Source: Prorocentrum cordatum
Taxonomy: Eukaryota; Sar; Dinophyceae; Prorocentrales; Prorocentraceae
Direction of reading: 5' to 3'
Assembly: GCA_963575745.1 (NCBI GenBank)
Contig: CAUYUJ010006569.1
Coordinates: 1 to 64,000, forward strand
DNA: 64,000 nt
A program made the position numbers and the translations under genes. The notes under the pieces are model-generated. The model did not search any database, was not told where the DNA came from, and was given only the letters and a program-made list of their open reading frames with translations. This document shows, piece by piece, positions 36,121-47,250 of the stretch. Position 1 is the stretch's first letter; the number at the start of each line of letters is the position of its first letter.

Positions 36121-36287
36121 CTTCTGAGCCCGTTCGGCGTCTGAGCCCGTTCGGCCGCCGAATGGGCAGCCGCTCTGGCTCAATTCCGACAGGTTCGCGG
36201 GGAGTGAGCCCATTTGGCCGCCGAATGGGCTCGATCTTGAATCCGTTCGGTGGCCGAAAGGGCTCAGACGCCGAACGAGCTCAGAAG
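36121..36287. mobile_element. 167-bp foldback element
   Basis: The left arm CTTCTGAGCCCGTTCGGCGT then CTGAGCCCGTTCGGC (35 nt) is the inverse of the right arm with two mismatches. The loop contains further TTCGGCCGCCGAATGGGC copies. Confidence 0.75.
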
Positions 36288-36339
36288 GGCAGAAAAGCTT
36301 GAACCTCGAAGCTGCCGTCGAGAGGTCGCCGTCGCCTCG

Positions 36340-36455
36340 TGGACCTATGGATGTCCGGACCCCTTTCCCCAGGACCGGATTCTCATCACGAGTCGTTTTT
36401 GCTATGGTCCTGGGGCCTGGCAAGCGCCACTGGAGGCCGAGAATTGCAGCAGCAA
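36340..36455 (-). repeat. Dispersed repeat FR1, copy 1
   Basis: Shares with the other copies GACCCNTTCC, GACCGG, a TCGTTTTTG-like segment, GGTCCTGGGGCC and GGCGAG.GCC..TGGAGGCC in order. Orientation is opposite to the copies at 50262 and 56105. Confidence 0.7.
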
Positions 36456-36699
36456 CAAGAACAACAACAGTCATTTTAAGACTGCTCGCTCTTAACTATC
36501 TGCTCGAGTGTCCATCAACCTGACTTCCCCAAACCCTCGATCTCCACCCTCTTCGTCTTCTCTCGTACCCCTTTTGGGAAGTATATTTTTCTTTCCTGCA
36601 GGCCGGGCCCCGGCAAGCGGAGGGCCGGCCGCGGACCGTCGGCCTGGCCAGCGGCAACGCTGATCGGCGGCAACCCGACCCCAAGAGGGACGGAGAGGA
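36456..36699. other. No gene seen
   Basis: Spacer between FR1 copy 1 and the GAC tract; contains a short CAGCAGCAACAAGAAC run. Confidence 0.4.
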
Positions 36700-36712
36700 G
36701 ACCGACCACGAC

Positions 36713-36811
<99 letters not shown>

Positions 36812-36835
36812 CACGACGACGAGCGAAAGCGAGAA
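36700..36835. repeat. (GAC)n tract
   Basis: GACGACGAC with GGCGAC units. Confidence 0.95.
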
Positions 36836-36844
36836 CGACAGCGA

Positions 36845-37925
36845 CAGCGGGGCCACGACGGGCAGCAAGGGGGCCACAAAGGGCGACAGCGGGGCCACGA
36901 AGGACATGCGTATGGGGCCACGACGGGCGCGAACGAGCGGGGGCCACGAAGGGCATACATATATTGGGCCGCGGAGGGCAGCGAGGGGGCCACGAAGGGC
37001 AGCAGCGAGGCCACGAAGGACAGCGGAGGGGCCACGAAGGGCTGCAACGGGGCCACGAAGCGCATGCATATGGGGTCACGACGGGCGCGAACGAGCGGGG
37101 GCCACGAAGGGCATACATATATGGGGCCACGAAAGGTAGCGAGAGGGCCACGAAGGGCTGCAACGGGGCCACGAAGGGCAGCGAGAGGGCCACGAAGGGC
37201 TGCAACGGGACCACGAAGGCCAGCGAAGGGGCCACGAAGGGCTGCAACGGGACCACGAAAGGCAGCGAGGGGGCCACGAAGGGCTGCAACGGGGCCACGA
37301 AGGGCAGCGAGGGGGCCACGAAAGGCAGCAACGGGGCTACGAAGGGCAGCGAGGGGGCCACGAAGGACAGCGAGGGGCCACGAAGGGCAGCAACGGGGGC
37401 CACGAAGGGCAGCGAGGGGGCCACGAAAGGCAGCGAGGGGGCCACGAAGGGCAGCGAGGGGGCCACGAAGGGCAGCGGGGGCCACGAAGGGCTGCAACGG
37501 GGCCACGAAGCGCATGCATATGGGGTCACGACGGGCGCGAACGAGCGGGGGCCGCGAAGGGCATACATATATGGGGCCACGAAAGGTAGCGAGAGGGCCA
37601 CGAAGGGCTGCAACGGGGCCACGAAGGGCAGCGAGGGGGCCAAGAAAGGCTGCAACGGGGCCACGAAGGGCAGCGAGGGCGCCACGAAAGGCTGCAACGG
37701 GGCCACGACGGCAGCGAGGGGGTCACGAAAGGCTGCAACGGGGCCACGAAGGGCAGCGAGGGGGCCACGAAAGGCAGCAACGGGGCTACGAAAGGCAGCG
37801 AGGGGGCCACGAAGGGCTGCAACGGGGCAACGAAGGGCAGCGAGGGGGCCACGAAAAGCAGCAACGGGGCCACGGGCAGCGATGGGGGCCACGAAGGGCT
37901 GCAACGTGGCCACAAAGGGCAGCGA
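36845..37925. repeat. 21-bp minisatellite GGGGCCACGAAGGGCAGCGA with higher-order structure
   Basis: About fifty 21-bp units alternating GGCAGCGAG and GGCTGCAACG types. A longer block containing GCATGCATATGGGGTCACGA occurs at about 37064 and 37511 (447 bp apart) and, diverged, at 36906. Frames are open on both strands because the unit is a multiple of three without stops; coding is not supported. Confidence 0.9.
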
Positions 37926-38129
37926 GATCCCGTTCCTAAGTTAGCTGCGAGGGAGTCCTTCACGGCGCAGCGTGAGCGCGACTCCTGGATGCCTGAGTGT
38001 CAGGAGCGGTCGGGGGCGCGGCGCTTGAGCAAATTGCTGCGAATTTCAACGCAGGAGCACGATTCTTCACGAAAGTGCAAGCAAGTCTCCAGCGACAGCG
38101 CGACTCCTGAGCGCCGAGATAGCGATCCC

Positions 38130-38440
38130 TAATCCGCCGACCCTGTCGGCGTGTGGGAGAGGCTTTTCCGTCTTCCCCACAACGTCGTCGCCTCTTCTGC
38201 TTTCCGAGGGCTCCCTACACAAGTCCACACAAAAATTGAACAACGTCGTCCTTCGGTCGAAAAGAAGCCCCTTCCTTTGATTCTTTCCCCGCCGGGGGGG
38301 GGGGGTCCCGGGGCAACTCCCGGGGGTGGTCCCCCTCAACTCCTGGGGGGGGGGTTCGCCCCCAACTCCCGGGCGGGGGGTCCCCCCTCAACTCTCGGGG
38401 CCGGGGGGTCCCCCCTCGGATACGCAGCCCTCCGCCTCTC
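38130..38440. repeat. Dispersed repeat FR3, copy 1
   Basis: Starts ATCCGCCGACCCTGTCGGCG (38131) and runs GAGGCTTTTCCGT..., then AATTGAACAACGTCGT, GAAGCCCCTTCC, CCCCGCCGGGGG and G/C-rich GTCCCGGGG repeats. The copy at 63367-63690 has the same landmarks in the same order. Confidence 0.8.
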
Positions 38441-38459
38441 ATCCTCCTGCGTCCTGGGG

Positions 38460-38790
38460 CTCCGTTGGCCCTCCGGGGCCTGGCCGTCTGCGGGCCCTTT
38501 TCAGCCTATCTTAAGGCTCCTTGGAGACCTTTCGCAATTTTTACGCTCTCTTGGCAGCCTCTGGCGGCACTCTTGACAGCCTCTGCGGGCGTTTCTGGAC
38601 CTCGCTTGACGCCGTCTTGGAACCCTCTCGGGCCACTTGAGGGCGCTCTTTGCCTATCTTGGCGCTCTCTGGAGCCGTTCCCGAACCCTGGAGGAGGCCT
38701 CTTGAGCTGTCTTCGGACGACCTTGCAGGCATCTGGCGCCGTCTTCGAGCCATCTGAGGGCATCTTGGACCTTGGACTCCTCTACCTCCA
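38460..38790. repeat. Degenerate TCTTGGNNNCCTCT repeat
   Basis: CTTGG or CTTGA followed by CCTCT-like words recurs about every 30 bp. The inverse sense (CCAAGAGGCCTCCAAGAGG) appears after FR3 copy 2 at 63720-63910. Confidence 0.6.
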
Positions 38791-39039
38791 TTGTCTTCGT
38801 CGTCGCTGCCTACAGGGTCGGCGGCATTGGCCGCAAGACCTTCGCAACAAAGTGTAAGGAAGTCCCAAGCGAGAGCGCGATTCCTGAGTAAGATGCGAGG
38901 AAACCTCAGGCGGGATCGGGGGTCCTCGTTAAATCATGAAGAAATTTCAAGCGGGAGCCGTCGTTATTGTTGTTATTGTTGTAATCCGGGGGCCAACGAC
39001 CCAGTTTGAGCCCCGTGACTTTCTCGCGTTGATTCAAAA
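38791..39039. other. No gene; inverse fragment of the 155-bp repeat
   Basis: GCGAGGAAACCTCAGGCGGG at about 38896 is the inverse of the CCCGCCTGAGACTTCCTCGC landmark at 32988-33008. Confidence 0.5.
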
Positions 39040-39044
39040 GGGTG

Positions 39045-39245
39045 TCCAGCGACAGGGGGGTAGTGCAATGGATTTGGTGCAATGGATTTGTGGGGCGTGC
39101 AATACATTTGGGGCGTCAATACATTTCGGGGCGCAAATGGATTGCTGTATATTTGCGCGTGATACATTACTTGCAATACAATCCAATACGGTTCTCAGGC
39201 GCAATACATTTGCAATCCAATTGCCCCAAATATATTGCACCACTC
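39045..39245. repeat. Foldback region with GCAATACATTTG words
   Basis: GTGCAATGGATTTGG and GCAATACATTTGG on the left mirror CCAAATATATTGCAC on the right; further copies of the word lie between. Confidence 0.7.
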
Positions 39246-39369
39246 CCTTTCAGCTGAACCCCCTTTTGGGTCACCCAGACTTCCACTGATCAAAAACCAG
39301 GTGCGAGCCCCGGAGGAAACACTTCAATTAAAGAAAACACAATGGTCACCGGAGGGGGGAATCAACAAT

Positions 39370-39415
39370 AATTATCCTATAGTACTGAGAGTTCAACAGC
39401 AACAACAACAACAGT

Positions 39416-39452
<37 letters not shown>

Positions 39453-39560
39453 TTAACAGCAATACCATCATTAACAACATTAACAACAGCAACAGCAACA
39501 GCAACAACAACACCACCAACAACAACAATAATAACAGCAGCAGTAACAACGTAACACTGG
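39370..39560. repeat. (CAA)n tract
   Basis: CAA/AAC trinucleotides with CAG and TAA variants, about 180 bp. Confidence 0.95.
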
Positions 39561-39639
39561 CGTGCTGCTTGTTGTAATTGCGTTGGAGGTCTGGGCTGGG
39601 GGGGTAGGATCCGTCAACATCGACTCGGCAAATAAGATC

Positions 39640-39790
39640 GAATCGAAATGTGCATCGTGACGGGCTGCATCGGCACATAATCGAAATCGAATCGGATCGG
39701 CTGCGCGGGGATGCACAACAGCGCCATGCAAGCCTCGGGCCGTATCGGACCGCCCGAACAGCGGAATCGGATCGGATCGGGCTGGGCCAG
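39640..39790. repeat. AATCGG-rich stretch, second occurrence
   Basis: CGAAATCGAATCGGATCGG and GGAATCGGATCGGATCGG resemble 29356-29575. Confidence 0.55.
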
Positions 39791-39933
39791 GGGCGACAGG
39801 GTGAAAGAGGGGGTCTGCAACAGGGGGTCTTCAATGGGGGCTGAATGGCCCATGTATGCTCAATGTATCGTTCATGTATGTGAACGGGTACGATTGGCAT
39901 CCAATGTTGGCGGTCATTGAGGGCCAGTCGTTC

Positions 39934-39960
39934 GTGCCCGCGCGTTGCCCGCGCGGGCAC
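39934..39960. other. Perfect 11-bp hairpin
   Basis: GTGCCCGCGCG and CGCGCGGGCAC flank TTGCC. Confidence 0.75.
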
Positions 39961-40134
39961 ACGCGCCGTCCATCCATTAACGTTCATGCGTGCGGGGGTT
40001 CTTGCATATTGCGCGTGGGGCAGCGAAGTGGAGTGCAAGTGTGTCTTGATTGTGCGATTGATGATCGTGTATGTTCCCAAACGATGACTTCTCGACCCCC
40101 AAGACAGATTTGGAATGGGGCCCACTTTTCTCCC

Positions 40135-40358
40135 AAAATGTGAATTCACATTTTCCTTTTTCCCAAAATGTGAATTCACATTTTCCTTTTTTCCCAAAAT
40201 GTGAATTCACATTCTGGGCCCTTTCCTAAAGAATCCTACACAAAATTCCAAAATGTGAATTCACATTTTATTTTTTTCCAAAATGTGAATTCACATTTTC
40301 CTTTTTCCCAAAATGTGAATTCACATTTTGCTTTTCCCACAATGTGAATTCACATTTT
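40135..40358. repeat. Array of seven 20-bp palindromes, 30-bp period
   Basis: AAAATGTGAATTCACATTTT, perfectly self-complementary, begins at 40135, 40165, 40196, 40250, 40280, 40310 and 40339; the third and seventh have one or two changes. Spacers are short pyrimidine runs (CCTTTTTCCC). The step is 29-31 bp except for a 54-bp gap between the third and fourth. AT-rich in a GC-rich setting. Confidence 0.95.
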
Positions 40359-40754
40359 GCCCTGGCCTTCAAGATCCCCAACACTGAGGCGTTTTGTTCC
40401 GCATGTCAGATTGGCTGGGCAGATTTTGACACTCATCTGACCGCTTTCGTGTGTTCCAGCCTTTTCTTTTTGCGCCCTCAGCGCACGCTGCCTTCGTCGC
40501 CTTTCCCGAGCCCCCCGCCCCCTTGCTTCCTTTCCTTTCAAGTCTCGCGCATGGGTGCAGGCGGGGGGCTTCCATTAGTTCCCCCGCCGAACACAGCAAT
40601 CGAGGATGCATCGCCCATTCATGGCCCATAAAGACATCATTGCCGGGACCCTGCGGCCGACCCCCACTTTCACCCTCCCATCGAATCGGATCGAGCGGCT
40701 CGAAGCTTACCCTGAGAGGTGCGGTCTGGTGAGGCTTCGGGCCGCGCAGAGACG

Positions 40755-41115
40755 GCCCGCGCCAGGCAGCCCTGGCTGGTCTCAGCAGGCCCCCCCGAGT
40801 GGCCCCAGCTGGCCTCAACGGGGCCCCCGAGCAGCCCCGGGCGGTCTCAACACCCTGGCGCCGACTCCGGCGGCGCCCCTGAGGCGCTCCGCGCCCCAGG
40901 GTTTGGGTGCCAGGACCGCCCCGAACTGCTCGCGGCGACTGGCGAGGCCAACCGAGAACCCTCGGGGGCTGCCTGTGCGCCAGCCAGGGCTGCCTGTGGG
41001 GGGCTGCCCCGGCTGAGGCCTGTTGGGAGGCCTGTTGGGAGGCCTGTTGAGGCTGGGCGGCCGCTGGTGAGGCCTGTTGAGGCCAGCCGGGGCTGCCTGT
41101 GGGGGGCTGTCTGTG
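40755..41115. mobile_element. Foldback element FR2, copy 1
   Basis: The left arm holds CTGGCCTCAACGGGGC-like repeats, the centre CACCCTGGCGCC...GGCGCTCCGCGCCCCAGGGT, the right arm the inverse CTGTTGAGGCCAGCCGGGG. Copy 2 at 55740-56065 has the same order. Confidence 0.75.
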
Positions 41116-41655
41116 CGCAAAGAGCCCTGAGATCCGAAGCGAACCAAAATGCAACACCTTGAAACATCACGCCCAGATCCCTGGGCACCATCTTTGAGCG
41201 GCGTTTTCGGAGCCGGATGGATCTGTGATGGCCTCGGGGCCCGAAAACGAGCAAAAACGCCTGGTGCTCAGGGCCCCATAAACCCTAAACCCGGAGACGC
41301 TAGACCGGGGCATCCAACATACCTCGAAACCAATTTTTCCCGACGGCGGCACGAGTAAACAACTTCACTGCACAAGAGGGCGGCACGAACAAACAACTGC
41401 GCTGCAACATCCCCAGACGAAAAACCAGACAAAGGCAATGACAGCCTGAATCCTGCAGTGCAGCAACAGAAAAATGCACTGGACGACCAAATGCAGCAAC
41501 AAACAAATTCACCGGACGACCAACATCTGACTTTGCAGGCAAGAGTGTCGTGTTCCCGACTTGCCAACGTCCTGGCCTCGGGGGGGCTGAAGTGCAAACA
41601 ACTGGCAACACCCAGATCTCAAGGCGAAGCTTCACGCCCAGACGTGCGAAGTCTT
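41116..41655. other. No gene; short repeats
   Basis: Related words GGCACGA.TAAACAAC at 41349 and 41381, and ACTGGACGACCAA/CACCGGACGACCAA at 41477 and 41510. No coding evidence. Confidence 0.45.
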
Positions 41656-41659
41656 GATT

Positions 41660-41765
41660 GTTTCCATGCGCGGTCCCCGGAAGTTCCGACCCTTTCCCTG
41701 GGGCCGGTTTTGCCTCCTGCAATCGTTTTCTGACGGTCCTGGGGCCCGGCGAGAGCCTCCAGAGC
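41660..41765 (-). repeat. Dispersed repeat FR1, copy 2
   Basis: GACCCTTTCCCTGGGGCCGG, TTTTGCCTCC, CGTTTTCTGACGGTCCTGGG and GCCCGGCGAGAGCCTCCA match the inverse of the copy at 50262. Confidence 0.85.
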
Positions 41766-41819
41766 CCAGAAAGGCGCAAAATCTCCGTCCTGTTTTTTTT
41801 TACGACGCGATCATGTCTG

Positions 41820-41955
41820 GATCCTCCTCCTCCTGCTCCTATTCTTCCTCCTCCTCCTCCTCCCCCTCCTCCTCCTCCTCCTCCTCCTCCTCCGCCTCCT
41901 CCTCCTCCTGTTCCTCCTTCTCCTCCACCTCCTCCTCCTCCGCCTCCTCCTCCTG
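41820..41955. repeat. (CTC)n tract
   Basis: CTC/TCC units with TTC and GCC interruptions. Confidence 0.95.
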
Positions 41956-42179
41956 CGACCGACTCGATCATGTCTGGGCCATGGGGATCGCCGGCGCCTC
42001 GGCGCTGGCGCCGCGCGCAAGCAGCGCTCGGCGAGCCCGCGGCGTCAGCGCCACGCACGCGCCCGGGGCGACGGCAAAGGGCAGGAGCTGCCGCAGGAAC
42101 TGCCGCAGGAGCGGCGCACAAGAAGCCTCGTGCCCACCGAGGCGGGGCGGGAGGATCGAGGAAGGGCTCCTTGAGGGGG

Positions 42180-42256
42180 CAGGAGGAGGAGGAGGAGGAG
42201 GAGGGGGAGGAGGAGGAGGAGGAGGAGGAGGAGGAGGAGGAGGAGGAGGAGGAGGA
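42180..42256. repeat. (GGA)n tract at LINE-C 3' end
   Basis: GGA units up to the junction with LINE-C at about 42257. Confidence 0.95.
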
Positions 42257-42726
42257 GCAATGAACAATGAAACAATGCGCGGGGGGTTCAAACGAGCTAC
42301 TCGACCTCATTCCAATCAACACGGGAAGAACCCTGCGCAACCCGACTTGGAGAGGTGCGCGGGTTAACGGTGTGAAAGACGGGGGGGCCCCAGCTGGCGG
42401 GACCAGCGCCGCCCCTGAACGGCGGCGAACTTTCATGACGCCACGCAGGCGCACTGGGGAGAACCACCTAGGGGACCGACTCGTAGCTGGGTCCTCGGCC
42501 GTTGCTGCTGCCCTTCGGCCTCCGTAGGGCCCGCTTGGGGGCCACCGCGGGTGGAATGAGGGGGCGACTTGGGTTAGCGTACGAATTGAAGCCAGATGCT
42601 CCAAACGGGTCGGGGATGATTCCTCGGGCCGCTAAACTGGCCAAGCGCTCGCTACCCGAGGGAGCCCCACTGCTTAAAGTCAAGCTCGTGCTACTACTCA
42701 TCCTATCTCTACCTCGGCCTCTGCTC

Positions 42727-42981
42727 CTACTCGTATCCAGTTTTTTCACTCACTTGGTAAGGATGCTTTGTCCGCTGCTCCCGTTGGCTCATTTCTCCTT
42801 GATCAAGTCCAGGAGGCGGGCCGCCTCGCGCTCGACAGGGCCCCATCGGGGCAGGGCCCACCAACTGCACCGCCTGGGCGATCTCGTGGTTGAGGTACAA
42901 TATGAGGATCTCCCGAGTCTGCGAGCCCGCCGCGTCGTAGCTGAAGGCGAACGTTAGGCGGCCCTTCTTGCTGTTGCTGTT

Positions 42982-43020
<39 letters not shown>

Positions 43021-43980
43021 CTGGCTGCTGGCTGCAACGCTATCCGCCTCCACTCTCTTCTTGCCCTTGTATTTCCGATAGCGGAAGTGGAGCACATGCT
43101 TGCCCACCGTCGTCGGCTCCGCCGCCTGGGCGCACTTCGTGAAGAACTCGTGGAACTTCGTTTCGCCCTCGAAGTACTCTGGTTTGCCGCCCAGGAAGGC
43201 AGCCGCGTTGTTGATGAGATAGAGCGAAGCGGCGGCCCACATCTGAACGCGCGGGGGTCCTCGAGCACGAAAGCCTACCTTCTCGCCTGTTCGCTGTCGT
43301 TCTTTCATGCTTCTGGATGTTTCGTCATTCTTGGTGCCCGACTGGATCATGATCTCGGCGATGCCCCCCCCCCCCCGATTCGGCGAGCTCCCGCGCCTGT
43401 CACACCGCGCCCGCGAGTTTCGCGAGCTCGCGCGACGAGAATAGGCGCAGCTTGGCGAGGAAGAGGGCGAGCGCGGTCATGACGTCCTCCCCGCCCTTCT
43501 CGCCCTTTCTGGCGGCCCTCGGCGTGCTTCGCTGGCTGTTCCTCCGAGGCGCGGCCCCCAAACGCGCGCTTCGCGCCCGCCGTCGCCCGCGCCCAGGCCG
43601 CGAGCGCCAGCGCCCCCATCGTCTGTAGGGTGCAGCCGTGCACGGCGCCGACGAGGAAGGACTGGACCAGGCAAGTGGCGACGTAGATGCTGACGTAGTT
43701 CGCCCAACTCAGATGCTTCGTGAACGCACTGGGGGGGCGACAGCGACGAGGGAGGTGCCAAGGGTCTGAGCGCCCTACCTCCTCCAAACCGGCAGTGCCC
43801 CCGTGGCGCGGCAAGCGCCAGATGTCGAGCAGCGCAAGCCTTGTCCCATAATACTTGGCGTGAGAGCATGGCGTAGAGAGCGGAGGTCGCGACGTGAACG
43901 CATGTGTGCCACGGTGACTTCCTGGGTCTCGAAAGCCTCCTCGCACCCCTGGAACTGGCATCGGAACTCCGTCCCCGCCT
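42727..43980 (-). pseudogene. LINE-C C-terminal region (finger-like motif, helical domain)
   Basis: Protein-like sequence in several minus frames: FRCQFQGCEEAFETQEVTVAH (43955-43890, a Cys-x4-Cys...His finger), AFTKHLSWANYVSIYVATCL (about 43715), MTALALFLAKLRLFSSRELA (about 43460-43400), then a 207-residue open frame with MWAAASLYLINNAAAFLGGK, an Ala run from (GCA)n at 42985-43020, and TREILILYLNHEIAQAVQLV. These pieces lie in order on the element's sense strand, but frame changes or introns separate them. I do not recognise the helical domain. A host gene with short exons is an alternative. Confidence 0.4.
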
Positions 43981-43999
43981 CATATCCACCCTATGCGGT

Positions 44000-44720
44000 A
44001 ATCACGTGCTCCTCCTCCTCATCCTGCTCCTCCATGACGCCAGGGGCGCAATGGCCGATCCAAAAACAACCTCGCATGCAAGTAAAATCAGCATTCAAGA
44101 AAGCGCGTCGAACATCGGGGCCCAACGAGAGCCCAGGTCGATGGGCGACTTCTCCGAGCAAGTCCTCGTAGTCACGAGTGTGCTCCTGTGCCCGACGGAA
44201 GCCCCCCGCCGCTCTCGAGGCCCGCGGGGAAGCCTTGGGGTCAGGCAACCACCAATCATTGGTGCGGGCCCGTTCTCAAAGCGCACTTTCCCAAAGAGCG
44301 CCGAGAGAAGCTGCGCGTGACTATTCGGGTGAGCCGGCCAGGATTTGCGCCAGTTCAGGCGGCGAATACCGAGTTCGCGACGAAGGTCTCGCACATGCGC
44401 CAATGTTTTAGCACTGCTCTGTTCGCGAGCGCCCGCGTCGCTCCCGTCGCAGTCGCCCAACTGGCGCGCCCTCGCATGCCGGCGCGAACAACATGCGCAA
44501 CAGTGGCGTCGATCGCCCCGCACTGCTGCTTGGTAACCAAAAAAGCCTCGAGACCGCAGAGAGCAGAATTCTGCACCAGAGGCTTTTGTTCCAAAAAAAT
44601 GCGCGTGAACTTCCACGGCGGCGACGCAGACCAGAATCCGCCCAGGGAATAGACAGCCGAGCGCACTGCCTGGCGGCCTCTGGCCACCTCCTGACTAGAG
44701 GCCTGAGACATTGTAATGTA
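44000..44720 (-). pseudogene. LINE-C post-RT region
   Basis: Two minus frames join: QNSALCGLEAFLVTKQQC and AHVVRAGMRGRASWATATG (44711-44355), followed by LRRELGIRRLNWRKSWPAHP and QLLSALFGKV (44390-44250). This resembles the region C-terminal to the RT of LINEs, but it carries no catalytic motif. One frameshift is needed near 44390. Confidence 0.45.
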
Positions 44721-44735
44721 GGGGCCCCAGATGCC

Positions 44736-45250
44736 TCACCTCCCCCTTAAGAGTGCCCGAGATATAATGTTGCGCCCCCTGCGGGACAAGGGTGCAGCGG
44801 TATTAAACAGGCTGAGGTCGATCTCCTGATCATTCCACTCAGCTCGCACGAGGTTGACCGATAGCTCGGTTTGGCGCAAGGACTCCGTCCACTGCTGCAC
44901 GGGTCGCTGAAACTCAATGGGGAAGGCTGCCACCGTGAACGGGCCCTCCATCACAGCTCCCACCCTCGTTTTGACCGCTGCGCGCCCCATCATCACTAGG
45001 TTGTAACACAATGGCGTCCCGATAGCGCTTTCTGCAGAGCAATCAGTTCTCATCTGAAACATAAGTAGACATAGTAGTATCCATCGGAGTCCAGGAAGTG
45101 CTGCCGAAGGCGTTACTCATGGCCTTTAAGACTGGCTCCGTAGCTCCCACCCTGCTTCTCTCTATCTCCACCCCGCCGCCCGCGACGCAAAGATAGCCCC
45201 TTCCCGACGGCGGCGTTTCTGGCGCCCACAATCCCCAGGGGGAGCTCATT
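44736..45250 (-). pseudogene. LINE-C RT palm remnant
   Basis: Fragments in order: MSNAFGSTSWTPMD (about 45115, like motif A with the NAF word) and, in another frame, EGPFTVAAFPIEFQRPVQQW (about 44955-44895, like motif B with QGDPFTVAAF in related elements). A recognisable YxDD motif C was not found. Several frameshifts. Confidence 0.45.
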
Positions 45251-46303
45251 GGGCAAGGAGGTCGGAGAAGAACGACTTGCCCACGACAGGCAGGGCGCGA
45301 ACGACTCCCTTACCTTTGGGCCCAGGCTGGGCCGCTTCGCGGATAGCACACCCGCGATTAATACTCCAGCAAAGTGGTGCCAGATCTGCAACGCGCACCT
45401 TCGCTATCGCATCCAGCAGCGCTTCGGAGGAACGAACGGGTTCAGCAGGCCGACGCTGGGCCCCGCGGCCAGCTCGCGAAAACTCCCCGCCTGCATCGCG
45501 GTGGAGCATATGCCACCGGAGCTCCAGCGGGGCCGCGCCGTCTGGAACATCTCTTCGCTTCGAGGCGTCGCCGACATACCTTCGAAGTCGCTCAATATCA
45601 CCGAGGGCCAGCTCCTGATATTTGGGGTCGTATCGGGAGATATCGTACGTCTGCGCAAGATCGGCATCGTCGTGTTGGTTTCGCCATTGTTCGACATCGA
45701 TCGGGATCGCGTTCATGCCCCCCTCCCCTCCAGGCAGCTGCCAAGCATCCAGCCATTCGCATTTGGAAATCGGGGTAGCTCCAAACCGTCGCCCGTCACG
45801 TTTTCCAAGGAACAACGACAGCGAGCGCCCCTCCTGGCCCAGCCCATAGCCTCCGAAAGATTAGGGCGAGCCCACGCTTCACTAGATGATTGGACGAAAG
45901 AGTCGCGTTCTGCGCGCTGATGCCCCTGGCAGGGCAATCGCAATCGCTGAGGTATAGACTTGAGCTCGGCCTCGACGGCCATCGGGTCCTCAGCGTGAGC
46001 CCTGGAGGCTCTGAGCTCCACTCTCTTCAGAAGAATCTCACGGCGCAGCTTGGCCCAGTGTGGGGGGGGGGGGTAGTCGCGCAGCAAGCTCGTGTCCGCG
46101 CAGAAAAACCCCAACCCCACCTCGACAAGATGCTGTCCGAGAAGCTCGAAAGAGTGACCGGGGGCGTCATGATCGCGAACCCGAGTCCAATCCTCCACCC
46201 TCCCCTCCAGCCCCCCCCCCCTCCGCAAAGTCCGTGCGATGCGTGCCGGGCATGGGGGCTGAGGGAGGAGGTGTTCCACTGAACTCTGGGCACCGTCGAG
46301 CAC
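45246..46303 (-). pseudogene. LINE-C endonuclease-RT linker and RT fingers
   Basis: Frame 46303-45713 contains WAKLRREILLKRVELRASRA and LKSIPQRLRLPCQGHQRAER; frame 45815-45246 contains WRNQHDDADLAQTYDISRYD and ends GPKGKGVVRALPVVGKSFFS, which looks like the start of an RT fingers domain. Frame change near 45760. Assignment depends on position between endonuclease and palm. Confidence 0.4.
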
Positions 46304-47250
46304 TCTTGGGGGCCCTTGGGATGCGACAGTTCGAGATAAACTGGAATCTGATCACGCGGGGGGCGGCCAGTCTGAGCTTGCAGTTGGGCGCCCACGCGTC
46401 GTGAAGTGCGACATCTGACATGTCGCGAGCACCAGCCCTGCGGGATAAACAAAAAATCAATCAAGCTCGATGGTCCACCTGGTCCTTCTCCGAAGAAAAC
46501 AGACGCCATCGAGCCTTGCGTATTTGCTGCCATGAGGTGATGCTGCTCCAGTACTTTAGATGCCATCTCACCCGCCCCGTTCCGTCTCCTCTCCCTCGTC
46601 CTCGATTGCCCCACCGTCTCGCTCACGTGCTCCTCCCACTTCCCCTCAATCTCCCGACGTCCCAATCCGTCATTGAGATCAGCAAAAAATGACAGGCAAC
46701 GAACGGGTAGCTGTCCCAGGCAGTCTCACCACCACTGTGTCGTTCTTGAGACCGTCTGAATATACTTAGGGCCCGCTCCCTTGTTGCGAGGCTGAGGGGG
46801 GAAGTACATAATTCCCACGCGCACGTCCACGAGATTGCGACTGACTCTGGCCGCAAGACATCGCATCCAGAGCTTTGGGGGGCTAGAAAAAACTCGTCGC
46901 ACATGAAAACTCCGATAACCACGACCCAAGATAATATATACTCCTGCACTTCGATTCGTATACGATCCTGACTGCACTGGTGCTTCTAAGATGACTCTGC
47001 CCTCCACCCTCCCCTGAAGAACGTGCGCCAACTCCCTGCATACAGTCTGCGTGCTTGCTGGAAGTACGACATCCACGTTCTTGGTGCAGCTGGCAATCTC
47101 CACATCAGACTCCACCCGATCAATCGCAGCTTCGACATGGTCGGCGATCGCCCCATCTGCGAGAAACAGCCGCGCGGCCGAGGGTGCCTGGTTACATCTA
47201 ATTCGTGTGCCTCAGGCCCGAAATCTGGAAAACCTCGAGCTCATAGGCTA
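46300..47250 (-). pseudogene. LINE-C AP-type endonuclease
   Basis: Minus frame 47115-46726 contains SAGVYIILGRGYRSF and RCLAARVSRNLVDVRVGIMY followed by FPPQPR, the beta-strand pattern of LINE endonucleases. The next frame (about 46660-46400) contains ASKVLEQHHLMAANTQGSM and SSLIDFLFIPQG, corresponding to the 'L.A.NT' and 'IDFI..P' segments near the active site. A frame change near 46720 and another near 46440 break it. The N-terminal Glu motif is not seen, consistent with 5' truncation. Confidence 0.55.

Noticed and set aside
36492-37963. Open frames of 290-470 codons on both strands in the 21-bp minisatellite
   Set aside because: The unit is a multiple of three without stops. Equal openness on both strands argues against coding.
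40135-40358. CRISPR-like array
   Set aside because: Repeats are palindromes separated by 8-10-nt low-complexity spacers, not unique spacers, and the genome is eukaryotic.
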